A stretch of DNA of 64,000 bases from Mytilus edulis. Lineage: Eukaryota; Mollusca; Bivalvia; Mytilida; Mytilidae. The notes under the pieces were generated by a model that was not told the DNA's origin, did not search any database, and saw nothing but the letters and a program-made list of their open reading frames with translations. Shown in pieces: positions 12,001-23,297 of this stretch (position 1 is the first letter of the stretch; each line of letters begins with the position of its first letter). The position numbers and the translations under genes were made by a program. The stretch covers positions 47,080,830 through 47,144,829 of the forward strand of contig NC_092344.1 of NCBI RefSeq assembly GCF_963676685.1, given 5' to 3'.

Positions 12001-15000
12001 GTTGTTTTATTTTGAAATGGAATATGATTGCTTTTATAGATTTAACATAGGTTTAATATGGATTACAATCATGTGAACGAGAGAAATGTCTTCTACAGTT
12101 ATCAGTTACATAATATCTTATTTCAGTTCTATAAATAAAACATGGCTACGAAATGCAGTAGGTCTAGTTAAACTTAAGTAAACAAACTGCATGTACACGT
12201 TGAACTTCCAACTGGAATAACTACCGTAAACTAACTATACAAATACTCTCCTGGTAAACCAAGAATCAATCCTTTTTTGTCCTGTCATTTTTTTTTACCA
12301 ATAGCAAAAGAGAGATAACTCCTTGAGCTTTGAATAGAAAGATTGTTGCTTATTATGATTTTCTGAATTTTCAGGTTGTACAGTTAATAAGAGATGACAT
12401 TTTGTCACACACCTGTTCTATGCCTGGTGATTTTGTCAAGAAGATCATGCAGTTACTAAACAAGGGCAGTATACATGCTACACCATCTGATCAATTCATT
12501 GGTAAGTTAATAATTATAGCCTGTTTAATAAAGGCAGGATAAATGCTAAACCTTCTAATTGATTCATTAGTAAAATATACAAAAAGTATGCTAATAAGAG
12601 ACATCTGCCAATGTAAGGCAGTTAGTATTTTTGTGACCGTATACAAGATACCAGACGGACATTCAAACTCATATGTCAATAATAAACAAACATCTCACTG
12701 GCGTAAAAAGAAAAGAACAATAGACAAACAATAGTACACAAAACACAACATAGAAAACTTAAAGACTGAGCAACAAGAACCCAACCAAAAATGGGGGGGG
12801 GGGGGGGGGGGAGGGTCTCTGGTGCTTTGGAAGTGTAAGCTGATCCTGCTACATGGTGCCCTGTTTAATCAGTTCATTGTACAATACATTTAATTGGTTC
12901 ATGTATTAATTTATCTAATATATCTTACTAAACTCTTTAATCATAGAGCTATGTAAATTGGTACTGTCGTTAATCAAAGAAGAGAATTGCAATTTTAAGT
13001 AAGTCACTATGATTTGAATTTATGCTTTATTGAATGGTTTCGTTTCACATTAAAGTCATTTCTCAAATATTTGTCACCTTTATGTATTTTGGATGGTTGT
13101 GTTGGAATGACTGCAGGAAAGTCCATAGTTGTCTAACAAAGGTGTGTCAGCCAAACTGTCTTTTCAACCCTCATATATCATTTCCTTAGATTAAGGTTTT
13201 CATTTTTTTTTTGTCTTGCAAGGTCAAGGAACTGTTATCATTTACGCAATAGCGAGGGATGATTCAGGTTGGGCCACCCAGTGTCCCCTCCCGATGAACA
13301 GGCCAAATTCAAGATGACCTACTTTACAAATTTTATTAACTTGCAAATAAGTTGCATTTGTATTGACTGTGAAAGCTTTTTAGATACATGTGTGGGTAAA
13401 ATGTAATGGAAGGAGACATAATGATATAGTTCTCAGAAACTGCTCTTGCTCTCCACTGATTTGAATGTTTGACAATTATTTTAGGTAAGATATTTATCAA
13501 GGGAATAGGAGGTAAGTGGTTTGGGAGCTGGAGTGGAGATCGTGAAACGCATGCTTCATTCTTTTCAACATCCCTACAATTTTTTGTCGGTTTGGTACAT
13601 GATGTATTTTTAAAGAAAATCTTTTTTTTTTTGTGATTTTTATTTTCTAAGGTAGTAAGGCTTATTGATTTAATTACAGAAGCATCTTTTTGCATATTTT
13701 TTGAAAATCTCATCTGTAATGATACTTTTGATACCCTTTAATGTAACTCTCTTGACAACTTTTTCCTTGTGTCTAATTGAAAAATGAAAAGATCACAAAA
13801 AAATCTGACCAAATTAAAGACCTTGTACATTACAAAAGTGTGTATTACTCACAGGTCTTACATAAAAGTTTCTGCCTAATGCTTTTATTTTAATCCAATA
13901 TTTGCTTCTTAGAATATTTTTTTGTTTTAATAATACAGGCTATATGAAATATGACAGTTGTGCATTTAAAATTAACCTTACAAACTTGTATCTTAACCTT
14001 TGTATCTTCAAGTGTAAATTAATAAATTGAAAAAAAATTGCATATACCTGGGAGTGAGGCTATGTCTAATACATAAAATGATAAATTTATGTTTTGGTCC
14101 AATTGTCATTTGACATTTGACATTTGGATGTAGCCTAAGCAGACCATTTATCATGTACAATTATCCTTAAAATTTAAGTTTTTTACAAACAGTCATGGCC
14201 AGGTCAAACATATTTGAAGTATAATCATAATACTTGACTTCTGGTATATTACAATGAAACTCTTTGTCAATCAACTCTTGAGACTGTGATGCTTCAACTT
14301 GCCGACAAACATTCAATCAACTCCAAAGACTGTGATCCTTCATTCAACTTGAGAACACATATCCAATCAACTTCCATGACTTTGACATATCAACTTGAAA
14401 ACACACATTCAATCAACTCCCAAGACTTTGACACTTCAACTAGAGAACACACATTCAATCAACTCTCAAGTCTTTGACACTTCAACTAGAGAACACACAT
14501 TCAATCAACTCCCAAGTCTGTGTCACTTCAACTAGAGAACACACATTCAATCAACTCCCAAGACTTTGACACTTCAACTAGAGAACACACATTCAATCAA
14601 CTCTCAAGTCTTTGACACGTCAACTTAGGAACATACATTCAATCAACTCCCAAGACTGTGACACTCCAACTAGAGAACACACATTCAATCAACTCCCAAG
14701 ACTTTGACACTTCAACTAGAGAACACACATTCAATCAACTCCCAAGACTTTGACACTTCAACTAGAGAACACACATTCAATCAACTCTCAAGTCTTTGAC
14801 AAGTCAACTTAGGAACACACATTCAATCAACTCCCAAGACTGTGACACTTTAACTTGAGAACACACATTCAATCAACTCCCAAGACTGTGACACTTTAAC
14901 TTGAGAACATACATTCAATCAACTCCCAAGACTGTGACACTTCAACTTGAGAACACACATTCAATCAACTCCCAAGACTTGACACATCAACTTGAGAACA

Positions 15001-18000
15001 CACATTCAATCTACTCCGAACACTGTGACACATCAACTTGATAACACACATTCAATCAACTCCCAAAACTGTGACACTTCAACTTGAGAATGCACATTTA
15101 ATCAACTCCCAAGACTGTGACACTTCGACTTGGGAACACACTTTCAATAAAATGAGAAGACTGACACTTCAACTTGAGAACACACATTCAAACAACTCCC
15201 AAGACTGTGACACATCAACTTGAGATCACACATTCAATCAACTCTCAAGAATTTGACACTTCAGTTAGAGAACACTCATGCAATCAACTCCAAAGTCGGT
15301 GACATTCAACTATATAACACTCATTCAATCAACTCCCAAGACTGTGAAATCAGCTTGAGACCACACATTCAATCAACTCCCAAGTCTGACACCTGAACTT
15401 GAGAACACAAATTCAATTAACTCCCAAGACTGTGACACTTCAACTTGAGAACCCACATTCAATCAACTCTCAAGACTTTGACAATTCAACTTGGGAACAC
15501 ACAATCAACTCCCAAATATGCGACACTTTAACTAGAGAAAACTCATTCAATCAACTCCCAAGTCTGTAACACTTCAACTTGAGAACACTTATTTAACCAA
15601 CTCCACATCAACTTGATAACATACATTCAATCAACTCCCAAGACTTTGACACTTTAACTTGGGAACACACAATCAATCAACTGCAAAGTCTGAGACACTT
15701 CGATTAAATTCCCAAGACTTGTCTCTTTGACACATTCCCCATTTCCATTCTCAATTTTATTTGACACTTCAACTAGAGAACACTCATTCAATCAACTTCC
15801 AAGTCTGTAACACTTCAACTAGAGAAAACTCGTTCAATCAACTCCCAAGACTTTAACACTTCAACTAGAGAACACTCATTCAGTCAACTCCCAAGACTTT
15901 GACACTTCAACTTTAGAACACACATTCAATCAACTCCCAAGTGTGTGACACTTCAACTAGATAACATAATTTAATCAACTTCCAGGTCTGTGGAGGACAC
16001 ACATTCAATTAACTCACAAGACTGTGGTGAACACACATTTGATCAACTCCAAAGTATGTGACACTTCAACTAGAGAAAACACATCCAATCAACTCCCAAG
16101 ACTGTGACAAATCAACTTGAGATCACACTTTCAATCAACTCTAAAGTGTGTGACATATCAACTTGATAACACAAATTCAATCAATATCCAAGACTGTGAC
16201 ACATCAACTTGAGAACACAGTCAATCAACTCCCAAGACTGACACTTCAACTTGAGAATGCACATTCAATTAACTCCCAAGACTTACACATTCAAACAACT
16301 CCCAAGACTGTGACACTTCAACTTGGGAACACACATTCAATCAACTTCAAAGACTTTGACACTTTAACTTTGGAACACACAATTAACTCCCAAGTCTGAG
16401 ACACTTCAAATTTAGAACACACATTCAATCAAATCTTAAGTCTTTGAAGTGTCAACTTGAGAACACACATTTAATCAACTCCCAAGTGTGTGACACTTCA
16501 ACTAGAGAACACAATTCAATCAACTTCCAAGTCTGGGGAGGACACATATTTATTTTACTCCCAAGACTGGAGAACACATATTTGATCATCTCCCAAGTAT
16601 GTGACACTTCAACTAGAGAACACACATTCAATAAACTCCAACGTATGTGACATATCAACTTGAAAACACACATTTGATCAACTCCAAAGACTGTGATCCT
16701 TCAACTTGAGAACACGCATTCAATCAAATCCAAAGACTTTGACACTTCAACTTGAGAACACACATTCAATCAACTCCCAAGGCTGTGACACATCAACTTG
16801 AGATCACACATTCAATAAATTCCAAAGTCTGTGACATATAAACTTGAAAACATGCATTCAATCAACTCCCAAGACTGACACATCAACTTGAGGACACCCA
16901 TTCAATCAACTCCAAAGTCTGTGATACTTCAACTTGAGAACACACATTCAATCAACTCCCAAAAATTACACTTCAACTAGAAAACACTCATTCACTCAAC
17001 TCCCAAGACTTTGAAGTGTCAATTTGAGGACACCCATTCAATCAACTCCAAAGTCTTTGACACTTCAACTTGAGAACATGCATTTAATCAACTGCCAAGA
17101 CTGTGACACTTCAACTTGAAAACACACATTAAATCAACTCCCAAGACTTTGAAGTGTCAACTTGAGAACACACATTCAATCAAATCCCAATACTTAGATG
17201 CATCAATTGATGTCAAAGTGTTAATTTTCAAAGCAAGCTCAATCGTACAGCAAGAATATCTTCATCTTTTAACATACCCGGTAGTATTTTGAGATGAAGA
17301 GAGGAAAAGAAACTTGGGGTAGTTGTCAAAACACAAAAAACCAAGAGACATCTAGAGGGCATTGCACTACAACATATGGTCTAGAGAGGTAAAGAGGGGG
17401 GAATAGTTGTGTGCAGGTAAAACGGGCCATTTCCCTTCCTCATTTTGAACCTGTACCTGGTCAATAAATGTGGACCGTGAGTCTGTGTTTGTTGTATGTG
17501 TGCTAATTTTTTTTAGGAATCAGGTATTGGTGGTCTGCTGTATTGTTCAGGTTTTTGGTGATTCCATTTATCTTCTTTATGATTTATACAGTCTTAAAAA
17601 AGTGACAAGTTTTTACAAAGAGTTGATTTTTATACGACCGCAAAATTTGAAAAAATTTTCGTCGTATATTGCTATCACGTTGGCGTTGGCGTCGTCGTCT
17701 GCGTCGTCGTCGTCGTCGTCCGAATACTTTCAGTTTTCGCACTCTAACTTTAGTAAAAGTGAATGGAAATCTATGAAATTTTAACACAAGGTTTATGACC
17801 ACAAAAGGAAGGTTGGTATTGATTTTGGGAGTTTTGGTCCCAACATTGTAGGAATAAGGGGGCCAAAAAGGGCCCAAATAAGCATTTTCTTTGTTTTCGC
17901 ACTATAACTTTAGTTTAAGTTAATAGAAATCTATGAAATTTTGACACAAGGTTTATGACCACAAAAGAACGGTTCGGATTGATTTTGGGAGTTTTGGTTT

Positions 18001-21000
18001 CAACAGTTTAGGAATTAGGGGCCAAAAAAGGGCCCAAATAAGCATTATTCTTGGTTTTCGCACAATAACTTTAGTTTAAGTAGATAGAAATCAATGAAAT
18101 TTAAACACAATGTTAATGACTACAAAAGGAAGGTTGGTATTGATTTTGGGAGTTTAGGTCCCAATAGTTTAGGAATTAGGGGCCAAAAAGGGACCCAAAT
18201 AAGCATTTTTCTTGGTTTTCGCACCATAACGTTAATATAAGTAAATAGAAATCTATGAAATTTAAACACAAGGTTTATGACCATAAAAGGAAGGTTGGTA
18301 TTGATTTTGGGAGTTTTGGTCCCAACAGAATAAGGGGGCCCAAAGGGTCCAAAATTAAAACTTTGTTTGATTTCATCAAAATTGAATAATTGGGGTTCTT
18401 TGAAATGCCGAATCTAACTGTCATGACTGTGTATGTAGATTCTTAACTTTTGGTCCCGTTTTCAAATTGGTCTACATTAAGGTCCAAAGGGTCCAAAATT
18501 AAACTTAGTTTGATTTTGACAAAAAATGAATCAGTTAGGTCTTTGATATGCTGAATCTAAAAATGTACTTAGATTCTTGATTATTGGCCCAGTTTTCAAG
18601 TTGGTCCAAATCGGGGTCCAAAATTAAACTTTGTTTGATTTCATCAAAAATTGAATAAATGGGGTTCTTTGATATACCAAATCTAACTGTGTATGTATAT
18701 TCTTCATTTTTGGTCCTGTTTTCAAATTGGTCTACACTAAAGTCCAAAGGGTCCAAAATTAAACTTAGTCTGATTTTAACAAAAATTGAAATCTTGGGGT
18801 TCTTTGATATGCTGAATCCAAAAATGTACTTAGATTTTTTATTATGGGCCCAGTTTTCAAGTTGGTCCAAATCAGGATCTAAAATTATTATATTAAGTAT
18901 TGTGCAATAGCAAGTCTTTTCAATTGCACAGTATTGTGCAATGGCAAGAAATATCTAATTGCACAATATTGTGAAATAGCAAATTTTTTTTTAATTAGAG
19001 TTATCTTTCTTTGTCCAGAATAGTAAGCAAGAAATATCTAATTGCAAAATATTGTGCAATAGCAAGATTTTTTTTAATTGGAGTTATCTTTCTTTGTCCA
19101 GAATCAACTTAAATCTTTGTTATATACAATATACAATGTATATTCACTTTTTACTACCAACTGATAAATTAAAATAATCTTTACCATTCAGTGATTACAA
19201 GCAGTTTTTTTACATCTTAATATTTTATGATGTATTTAAATGAGTAGTTATTGTTGCAAACTCCATTAGAAATTTTAATTGAGATTAGTTTTGGAATAAG
19301 GGAAATTTTTCTCATTTGAAATTTCATAAATAAAAAAGAAAATTTCTTCAAACATTTTTTTGAGAGGATTAATATTCAACAGCATAGTGAATTGCTCTAA
19401 GAGAAAACAAAAATTTTAAGTTCATTAGAACACATTCATTCTGTGTCAGAAACCTATGCTGTGTCAACTATTTAATCACAATCCAAATTTAGAGCTGAAT
19501 CCAGCTTGAATGTTGTGTCCATACTTGCCCCAACCGTTCAGGGTTCAACCTCTGCGGTCGTATAAAGCTACGCCCTGCGGAGCATCTGGTTCCTTTTGTC
19601 AACATGTTCGTAATTTTTTGCTCTGTGTAAACCTTTTCGCAACAATCTATTTATTCATGTTATATATATATTCTGTAACTGCTCATCCAAAGTATAACTA
19701 AAAATCAATCAAAAAACCAATCCATTAGCCACCTTGAGAACTTGTCATGAGGATGAAATCATTTTCTCTCTAAAGGTTTTTTTTAGGAAGTTGTTAGGGA
19801 CACATTAATATTTTGTACAAATGGTAAACCCTATAGAAAGAAGAGATATAGAAATAATAAGAAGAAGGTTTTTTCATAATCCTTTTGCACTTAAGATATG
19901 TGACTCATGTTTCTTTGATGTTCTTACAGTTTGTGTAATTTCCTTTCAGATACAGAGTCTAGTCGGAAGTTACGTGAAGAATTTGCAAAGACCTGCTTTG
20001 AAACTTTACTACAGTATTCATTTATATCAAAAAGTCAGTCAGAGGAAGGTTCTATAACAAAAGTTGCTGTTCTGTCATTGTTACAACGATGTCAAGATGT
20101 TGTCAAGAAATATGTAGAAGATGAAAGGCTGAGTGGAAAATGTCCTTTACCAAGGTATTAAAATCAAATTTCCGTCATTCTTTTTATCTGTTAAAAACAG
20201 TTATAGTTCAGTGCTTGCGTTTTTCTTGACATTTTTATACGACCACAAAAATTGAAAAATTTTTGGTCGTATATTGGTATCACGTTGGCGTCGTCGTCGT
20301 CCGAATACTTTTAATTTTTGCACTCTAACTTAAGTAAAAGTGAATAGAAATCTATGAAATTTTAACACAAGGTTTATGACCACAAAAGGAAGGTTGGGAT
20401 TGATTTTGGGAGTTTTGGTCCCATCATTTTAGGAATAAGGGGCCAAAAAGGGCCCAAATAAGCATTTTTTTGGTTTTCGCACTATAACTTTAGTTAAAGT
20501 AAATAGAAATCTATGAAGTTTTGACACAAGGTTTATGATCACAAAAGGAAGGTTGGGATTGATTTTGGGAGTTTTGGTTCTAACAGTTAAGGAATTGGGG
20601 GCCAAAAAAGGGCCCAAATAAGCATTATTCTTGGTTTTCGCACAATGACTTGAGTATAAGTAAATAGAAATCAATGAAATTTAAACACAAAGGTTTATGA
20701 CCACAAAAGGAAGAATGGGATTGATTTTGGGAGTTGAGGTCCCAACAGTTTAGGAATTAGGGCCAAAAAGGGGCCCAAATAAGCATTATTCTTGGTTTTT
20801 GCACCATAACTTTAGTATAAGTAAATATAAATCTATGAAATTTAAACACAAGGTTTATGACCTTAAAAGGGAGGTTGGGTTAGATTTTGGTTTTGAGTTT
20901 TGGTCCCAACAGTTTAGGAATAAGGGGCCCAAAGGGTCCAAAAATTAAATAATTGGGGTTCTTTGATATGCCAAATCTAACTGTGTATGTAGATTCTTAA

Positions 21001-23297
21001 TTTTTGGTCCTGTTTTCAAATTGGTCTACATGATGGTCCAAAGGGTCCAATATTAAACTTACTTTGATTTTAGCTAAAATTGAATCCTTGGGGTTCTTTG
21101 ATATGCTAAAGCAGAAAATGTACTTAGATTTTTTATTATTGGCCCAGTTTTCAAGTTGGTCCAAATCGGGGTCCAAAATTAAACTTTGTTTGATTTCATC
21201 AAAAATTGAATAAGTGGGGTTCTTTGATATGCCAAATCTAACTGTGTATGTAGATTCTTAATTTTTGGTCCCGTTTTCAAGTTAGTCTACATTAAAGTCC
21301 AAAGGGTCCAAAATTAAACTAAGTTTGATTTTAACAAAACTTGAATTCTTGGGCTTTTTTGATATGCTGAATCTAAACATGTACTTAGACTTTTGATTAT
21401 GGGCCCAGTTTTCAAGTTGGTTCAAATCAGGATCCAAAATTATTATATTAAGTAGTATTCAGCAATAGCAAGAAATCTTCAATTGCACAGTATTGTGCAA
21501 TAGCAAATATTTTCAATTGCACAGTATTGCACAATAGCAAGAAATATCTTATTGCTTAATATTGTGCAATAGCAAGAAATTTTCAATTGGAGTTATCTTT
21601 CTTTGTCCAGAATAGTAGTTGAATCAACTTAAATCATTGTTTTATACAATATACAATGTATATTCACTTTTACTACCAACTGATAAATTAAAACAATCTT
21701 TACCATTCAGTGATAATAAGCACTTTATTTTACATTTTAATATTTTATGATGTATTTAAATGAGTAGTTATTGTTGCAAACTCCATTAGAAATTTGAATT
21801 GAGATCCGTTTTGGAAAAAGGGAAAGGGGGATTTTTTAAAAAAATGGGGGGGGGGGTTAAATTTTTCTCATTTCAGATTTCATAAATAAAAAGAAAATTT
21901 CTTCAAACAATTTTTTGAGAGGATTAATATTCAACAGCATAGTGAATTGCTCAAAGACAAAAAAAGTATTTTAAGTCTCATTAAACCACATTCATTCTGT
22001 GTCAGAAACCTATGCTGTGTCAACTATTTAATCATAATCCAAATTTAGAGCTGAATCCAGCTTGAATGTTGTGTCCATACTTGCCACAACCGTTCAGGGT
22101 TCAACCTCTGCTGTCGTATAAAGCTGTGCCCTGCGGAGCATCTGGTTATGCTCTGTAAATAGAAGAAGGCAATTTATAATGTTATTGTCAATTGTTCATG
22201 AAATACAACAGATGAGTAAAAACTGAGATAATCAAAATTGATTAACAATGTAGGATCTATGATTAAGCTGACTTACCAATACCAGTGGATGTCTCCTTAA
22301 TGAGTTAGGATCCTTAAATTATGAATTTTGAAAAATTGTGTGTTTGCCAATAACCCTTAGAATCATAAAATATAGACAAAACCTGAAAACAGCTAGAATT
22401 AAATATCAGCAATAAAGGATATGTATAACAAAAAAAAAAATGCCTGAAACCATCAGATGAGTCCTTAAAGGAGTTGTTACCCTTAATACAAGATATTGGC
22501 ATTTTTTTATAATAATTTTGTAATAATTTTGCAATAGTTTTGTAATAATTTTGTAATAATTTTGCAAATCATCGTTAAAAAAAAAATACAATAAATAAGT
22601 GGAAATTGAAAATATATCAGCTTAGTATACACCAGCAATCACAATCTTAGGGGGGCTCCTGTTTACTGATTTTAGCAATTGTTTTCAAAATATAAAAGAA
22701 AGAGATGGTAGGGGGGGTTGGAATCTCTCTCTGAAGTCTATAATGTTTTTCTAATTATTTTTCAGACCAAGATTAGCTGAGATGGCTTCCGTTTTAAAAG
22801 CAATCACAACTCTCATCTCATCACTGAAGAAAGCTCCACCTGGCAATGGTTAGTACAGTATAATCTCAACATAAGGTTGCAACCATTTAACTTCAAGAGT
22901 GGTTATGGTTTCTTGTCTGAGTCAGAATTTTTTTCACACAAACTTTTTCCACACTATCATTCAAATTAGTTTGTTCAAAATTTAAATCTATAAGGTATGG
23001 GGAAACTGTGCATTCAGAATGTATTTTTTTTGTCCTCTGCTTGAACAGAATATTTGTTTAGGTAAAAACCATAACAATAGAATTATTGTGTTAGAATTTT
23101 ATGTTTAATTTCTAAATGTATTTGTGTTTTCAGTGGAGAGAGGTGTGTGGAACCAGGTTATACAGCTATACCCTTCACTAGTGGACTGTACAACTTCTCC
23201 ATCACCAAGTGTTTGTAAGGCACTCAAAGATGTTTTACATGAATATAAGGATCTATTACAACCACTTAACACAGCTACACAAAACGGAACAGTATAA
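8886..23297 (+). CDS. MON2 homologue, C-terminal 274 residues (7 exons)
   Basis: MON2 is a large HEAT-repeat protein related to the BIG/GBF Arf exchange factors. It acts at the trans-Golgi and endosomes in membrane traffic, with DOPEY and the flippase ATP9A. Coding exons: 8886-9003, 10508-10574, 11936-11996, 12375-12501, 19950-20154, 22766-22848, 23134-23297. All introns are GT-AG and the phases are consistent; the total is 825 nt, 274 codons plus TAA. Diagnostic stretches matching remembered vertebrate MON2 are RLPLSYKYGCPSPTTW, IGLPVARKH, FEEFLFSKS, MQLLNKGSIHA, FAKTCFETLLQYSF, YVEDERLSGKCPLPR and VIQLYPSLVDC. Vertebrate MON2 has about 1,700 residues, so roughly the last sixth is seen here. 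Intron lengths are 1504, 1361, 378, 7448, 2611 and 285 bp. The two largest are swollen by repeats. No frameshift or internal stop occurs in the joined reading frame, so the gene looks functional. Confidence 0.93.
9097..9863. mobile_element. Foldback MITE split by a second MITE
   Basis: The left piece (9097-9212) starts TACTGTGGATTCATTTA and the right piece (9773-9863) ends TTAATGAATCAAGAGTA, an imperfect inverted match. It is the same family as 8262-8474 and 60279-60464. A 560-bp element with its own inverted ends sits inside it. It lies in the first MON2 intron. Confidence 0.7.
9213..9772. mobile_element. MITE with AAAGGAGTAGGT ends, nested in another MITE
   Basis: The left end reads AAAGGAGTAGGTTCAG and then ACCCCTTTTTGGCC. 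The right end reads GGCCAAAATGGGCCC and then CCGACCTACTCCTTT. The outer 12 bp are exact inverted repeats and the inner part is imperfect. It has no coding capacity. It is younger than the element it interrupts. Confidence 0.75.
9949..9990 (+). repeat. Fragment: 3' end of a common dispersed repeat
   Basis: Contains GAGAGTTGTCTCATTTGCAC then ACCACATCTTCTTA. The same wording recurs at 26060-26103 (+), 29601-29640 (-), 39612-39660 (+), 50392-50450 (-), 54548-54606 (+) and 58860-58900 (+). The 54202-54606 copy shows that this is the 3' end of a longer element. Confidence 0.7.
10508..10574 (+). CDS. MON2 exon B
   Basis: Acceptor TTTTCAG, donor GTAAGA. Together with the carried-over G it encodes ESSFNGMWSELAQTFEEFLF and ends with AG of a split Ser codon. 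Confidence 0.9.
10962..10977. repeat. 16-nt G run after a T-rich tract
   Basis: T/GTTT repeats run directly into sixteen Gs. It lies in a MON2 intron on the coding strand. It is a potential G-quadruplex and also a likely length-error site in assembly. Confidence 0.9.
11091..11182 (+). repeat. SINE-like 3' tail
   Basis: Wording such as CCACCATGAAAAAGCACA... and AGTGGCATTAAACACCAATC followed by AATCAATCAATT resembles the 3' end of the tRNA-derived repeat at 24798-25025 (CTGCCATGAAATAAC... AGTGGCATTGAATATCAAC). The head is missing. Confidence 0.5.
11936..11996 (+). CDS. MON2 exon C
   Basis: Acceptor CATTTCAG, donor GTATGT. Encodes SPSLPTLSVEDFQRDEAID plus CK. It ends in phase 0. Confidence 0.88.
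12375..12501 (+). CDS. MON2 exon D
   Basis: Acceptor ATTTTCAG, donor GTAAGT. Begins VVQLIRDDILSHTC and contains the conserved MQLLNKGSIHA. It ends with a G completed by the exon 7.4 kb downstream. Confidence 0.92.
12660..12860 (-). repeat. Dispersed repeat, same family as Penelope-like 3' tail
   Basis: AAAGAACAATAGACAAACAA, ACACAACATAGAAAACTTAA and GAGCAACAAGAACCCAACC are the reverse complement of the tail following the Penelope-like remnant at 42892-43290. A 19-nt G-run (12793-12811) is embedded. Confidence 0.6.
12793..12811. repeat. 19-nt G run
   Basis: Nineteen consecutive Gs within a dispersed repeat, in a MON2 intron. Length polymorphism or assembly error is likely. Confidence 0.9.
12862..14261. 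other. Intronic sequence, nothing recognised
   Basis: MON2 intron between exons D and E before the satellite. A minus-strand open frame at 13336-13713 (125 codons) has low-complexity Lys/Asn-rich composition and matches nothing known to me. No repeat structure was seen. Confidence 0.5.
14262..17205. repeat. 46-bp satellite array, about 60 units
   Basis: The unit reads approximately ACTTCAACTAGAGAACACAC, then ATTCAATCAACTCCCAAGAC, then TTTGAC; starts at 14479 and 14525 give a period of 46. Units vary at CTAGAG/CTTGAG, TCTG/TTTG and in small deletions. A non-repeat interruption lies near 15718-15765. The open frames in this block are only readings of the repeat. Each unit contains the hairpin TTGA-CACT-TCAA. 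In three units (16444-16455, 17011-17022, 17149-17160) the loop is inverted to AGTG. The array lies entirely in the 7.4 kb MON2 intron. Confidence 0.95.
17626..19591 (+). mobile_element. Composite repeat element, copy 1 (helentron-like ends)
   Basis: Starts TTTTTATACGACCGC and forms a 5' stem with GTCGTATA at 17661-17668. Next come about four monomers of 161 bp (TTTTCGCACTATAAC recurs near 17733, 17894, 18055 and 18216). They are followed by four or so monomers of about 135 bp starting GTCCAAAATTAAAC, and then short palindromes such as TTGCACAATATTGTG. It ends with GGTCGTATAAAGC, a GC-rich segment (CGCCCTGCGGAGC) and ATCTGGTT. No protein is encoded. Copies 2 and 3 lie at 20231 and 26103 and a reversed fragment at 60972. 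The helentron reading is inference. Confidence 0.75.
17689..17721. repeat. (CGT)n microsatellite
   Basis: GTCGTC repeats expanded in copy 1 relative to copies 2 and 3 of the same element (only a few units near 20290 and 26160). The minus-strand reading gives a meaningless Arg run. Confidence 0.85.
19950..20154 (+). CDS. MON2 exon E
   Basis: Acceptor CCTTTCAG, donor GTATTA (weak at +4/+5). Encodes TESSRKLREEFAKTCFETLL through VKKYVEDERLSGKCPLP. It is 205 nt, not a multiple of three, so skipping or deleting it would shift the frame. It lies between two direct copies of a ~1.9 kb repeat (17626-19591 and 20231-22147). Confidence 0.92.
20231..22147 (+). mobile_element. Composite repeat element, copy 2
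   Basis: Collinear with copy 1 from ATTTTTATACGACC to GCATCTGGTT, with the same 161-bp and ~135-bp internal monomers and the TTGCACAGTATTGTGCAA palindromes. The 5' stem is TATACGACC/GGTCGTATA. A G/A-rich interruption, including a G-run, lies near 21820-21857. It is in direct orientation with copy 1, on the other side of MON2 exon E. Confidence 0.75.
22505..22566. repeat. 11-12 bp tandem repeat, about 5 units
   Basis: TTTTGTAATAA-type units with TTTTGCAATAG variants, in the MON2 intron before exon F. Confidence 0.8.
22766..22848 (+). CDS. MON2 exon F
   Basis: Acceptor TTTTTCAG, donor GTTAGT. Encodes RPRLAEMASVLKAITTLISS then LKKAPPGN. Confidence 0.9.
23134..23297 (+). CDS. MON2 terminal exon
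   Basis: Acceptor TGTTTTCAG. Encodes VERGVWNQVIQLYPSLVDCT and ends ...LNTATQNGTV with TAA at 23295-23297. The end matches the length and character of the MON2 C-terminus in other animals. Confidence 0.92.

Noticed and set aside
13336..13713. 125-codon minus-strand open frame
   Set aside because: Lys/Asn-rich, no recognisable domain, no splice context, and inside a plus-strand MON2 intron.
14286..16673. Several open frames with LENTHSINSQDCDTS-type peptides
   Set aside because: They are translations of the 46-bp satellite. 46 is not a multiple of three, so the frame cycles, and the peptides have no constraint or splice context.
14262..17205. CRISPR-like regular spacing
   Set aside because: There are no unique spacers between repeats, the whole 46-bp unit repeats head to tail, and the DNA is eukaryotic.
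17470..17877. Overlapping plus and minus frames with Ser-run and Arg-run
   Set aside because: They arise from the (CGT)n tract at the start of the composite repeat element.
18535..18910. Frames with repeated FSISKNP / FFDIPN wording
   Set aside because: They are readings of the ~135-bp internal monomers of the composite element. The same peptides recur at copy 3.
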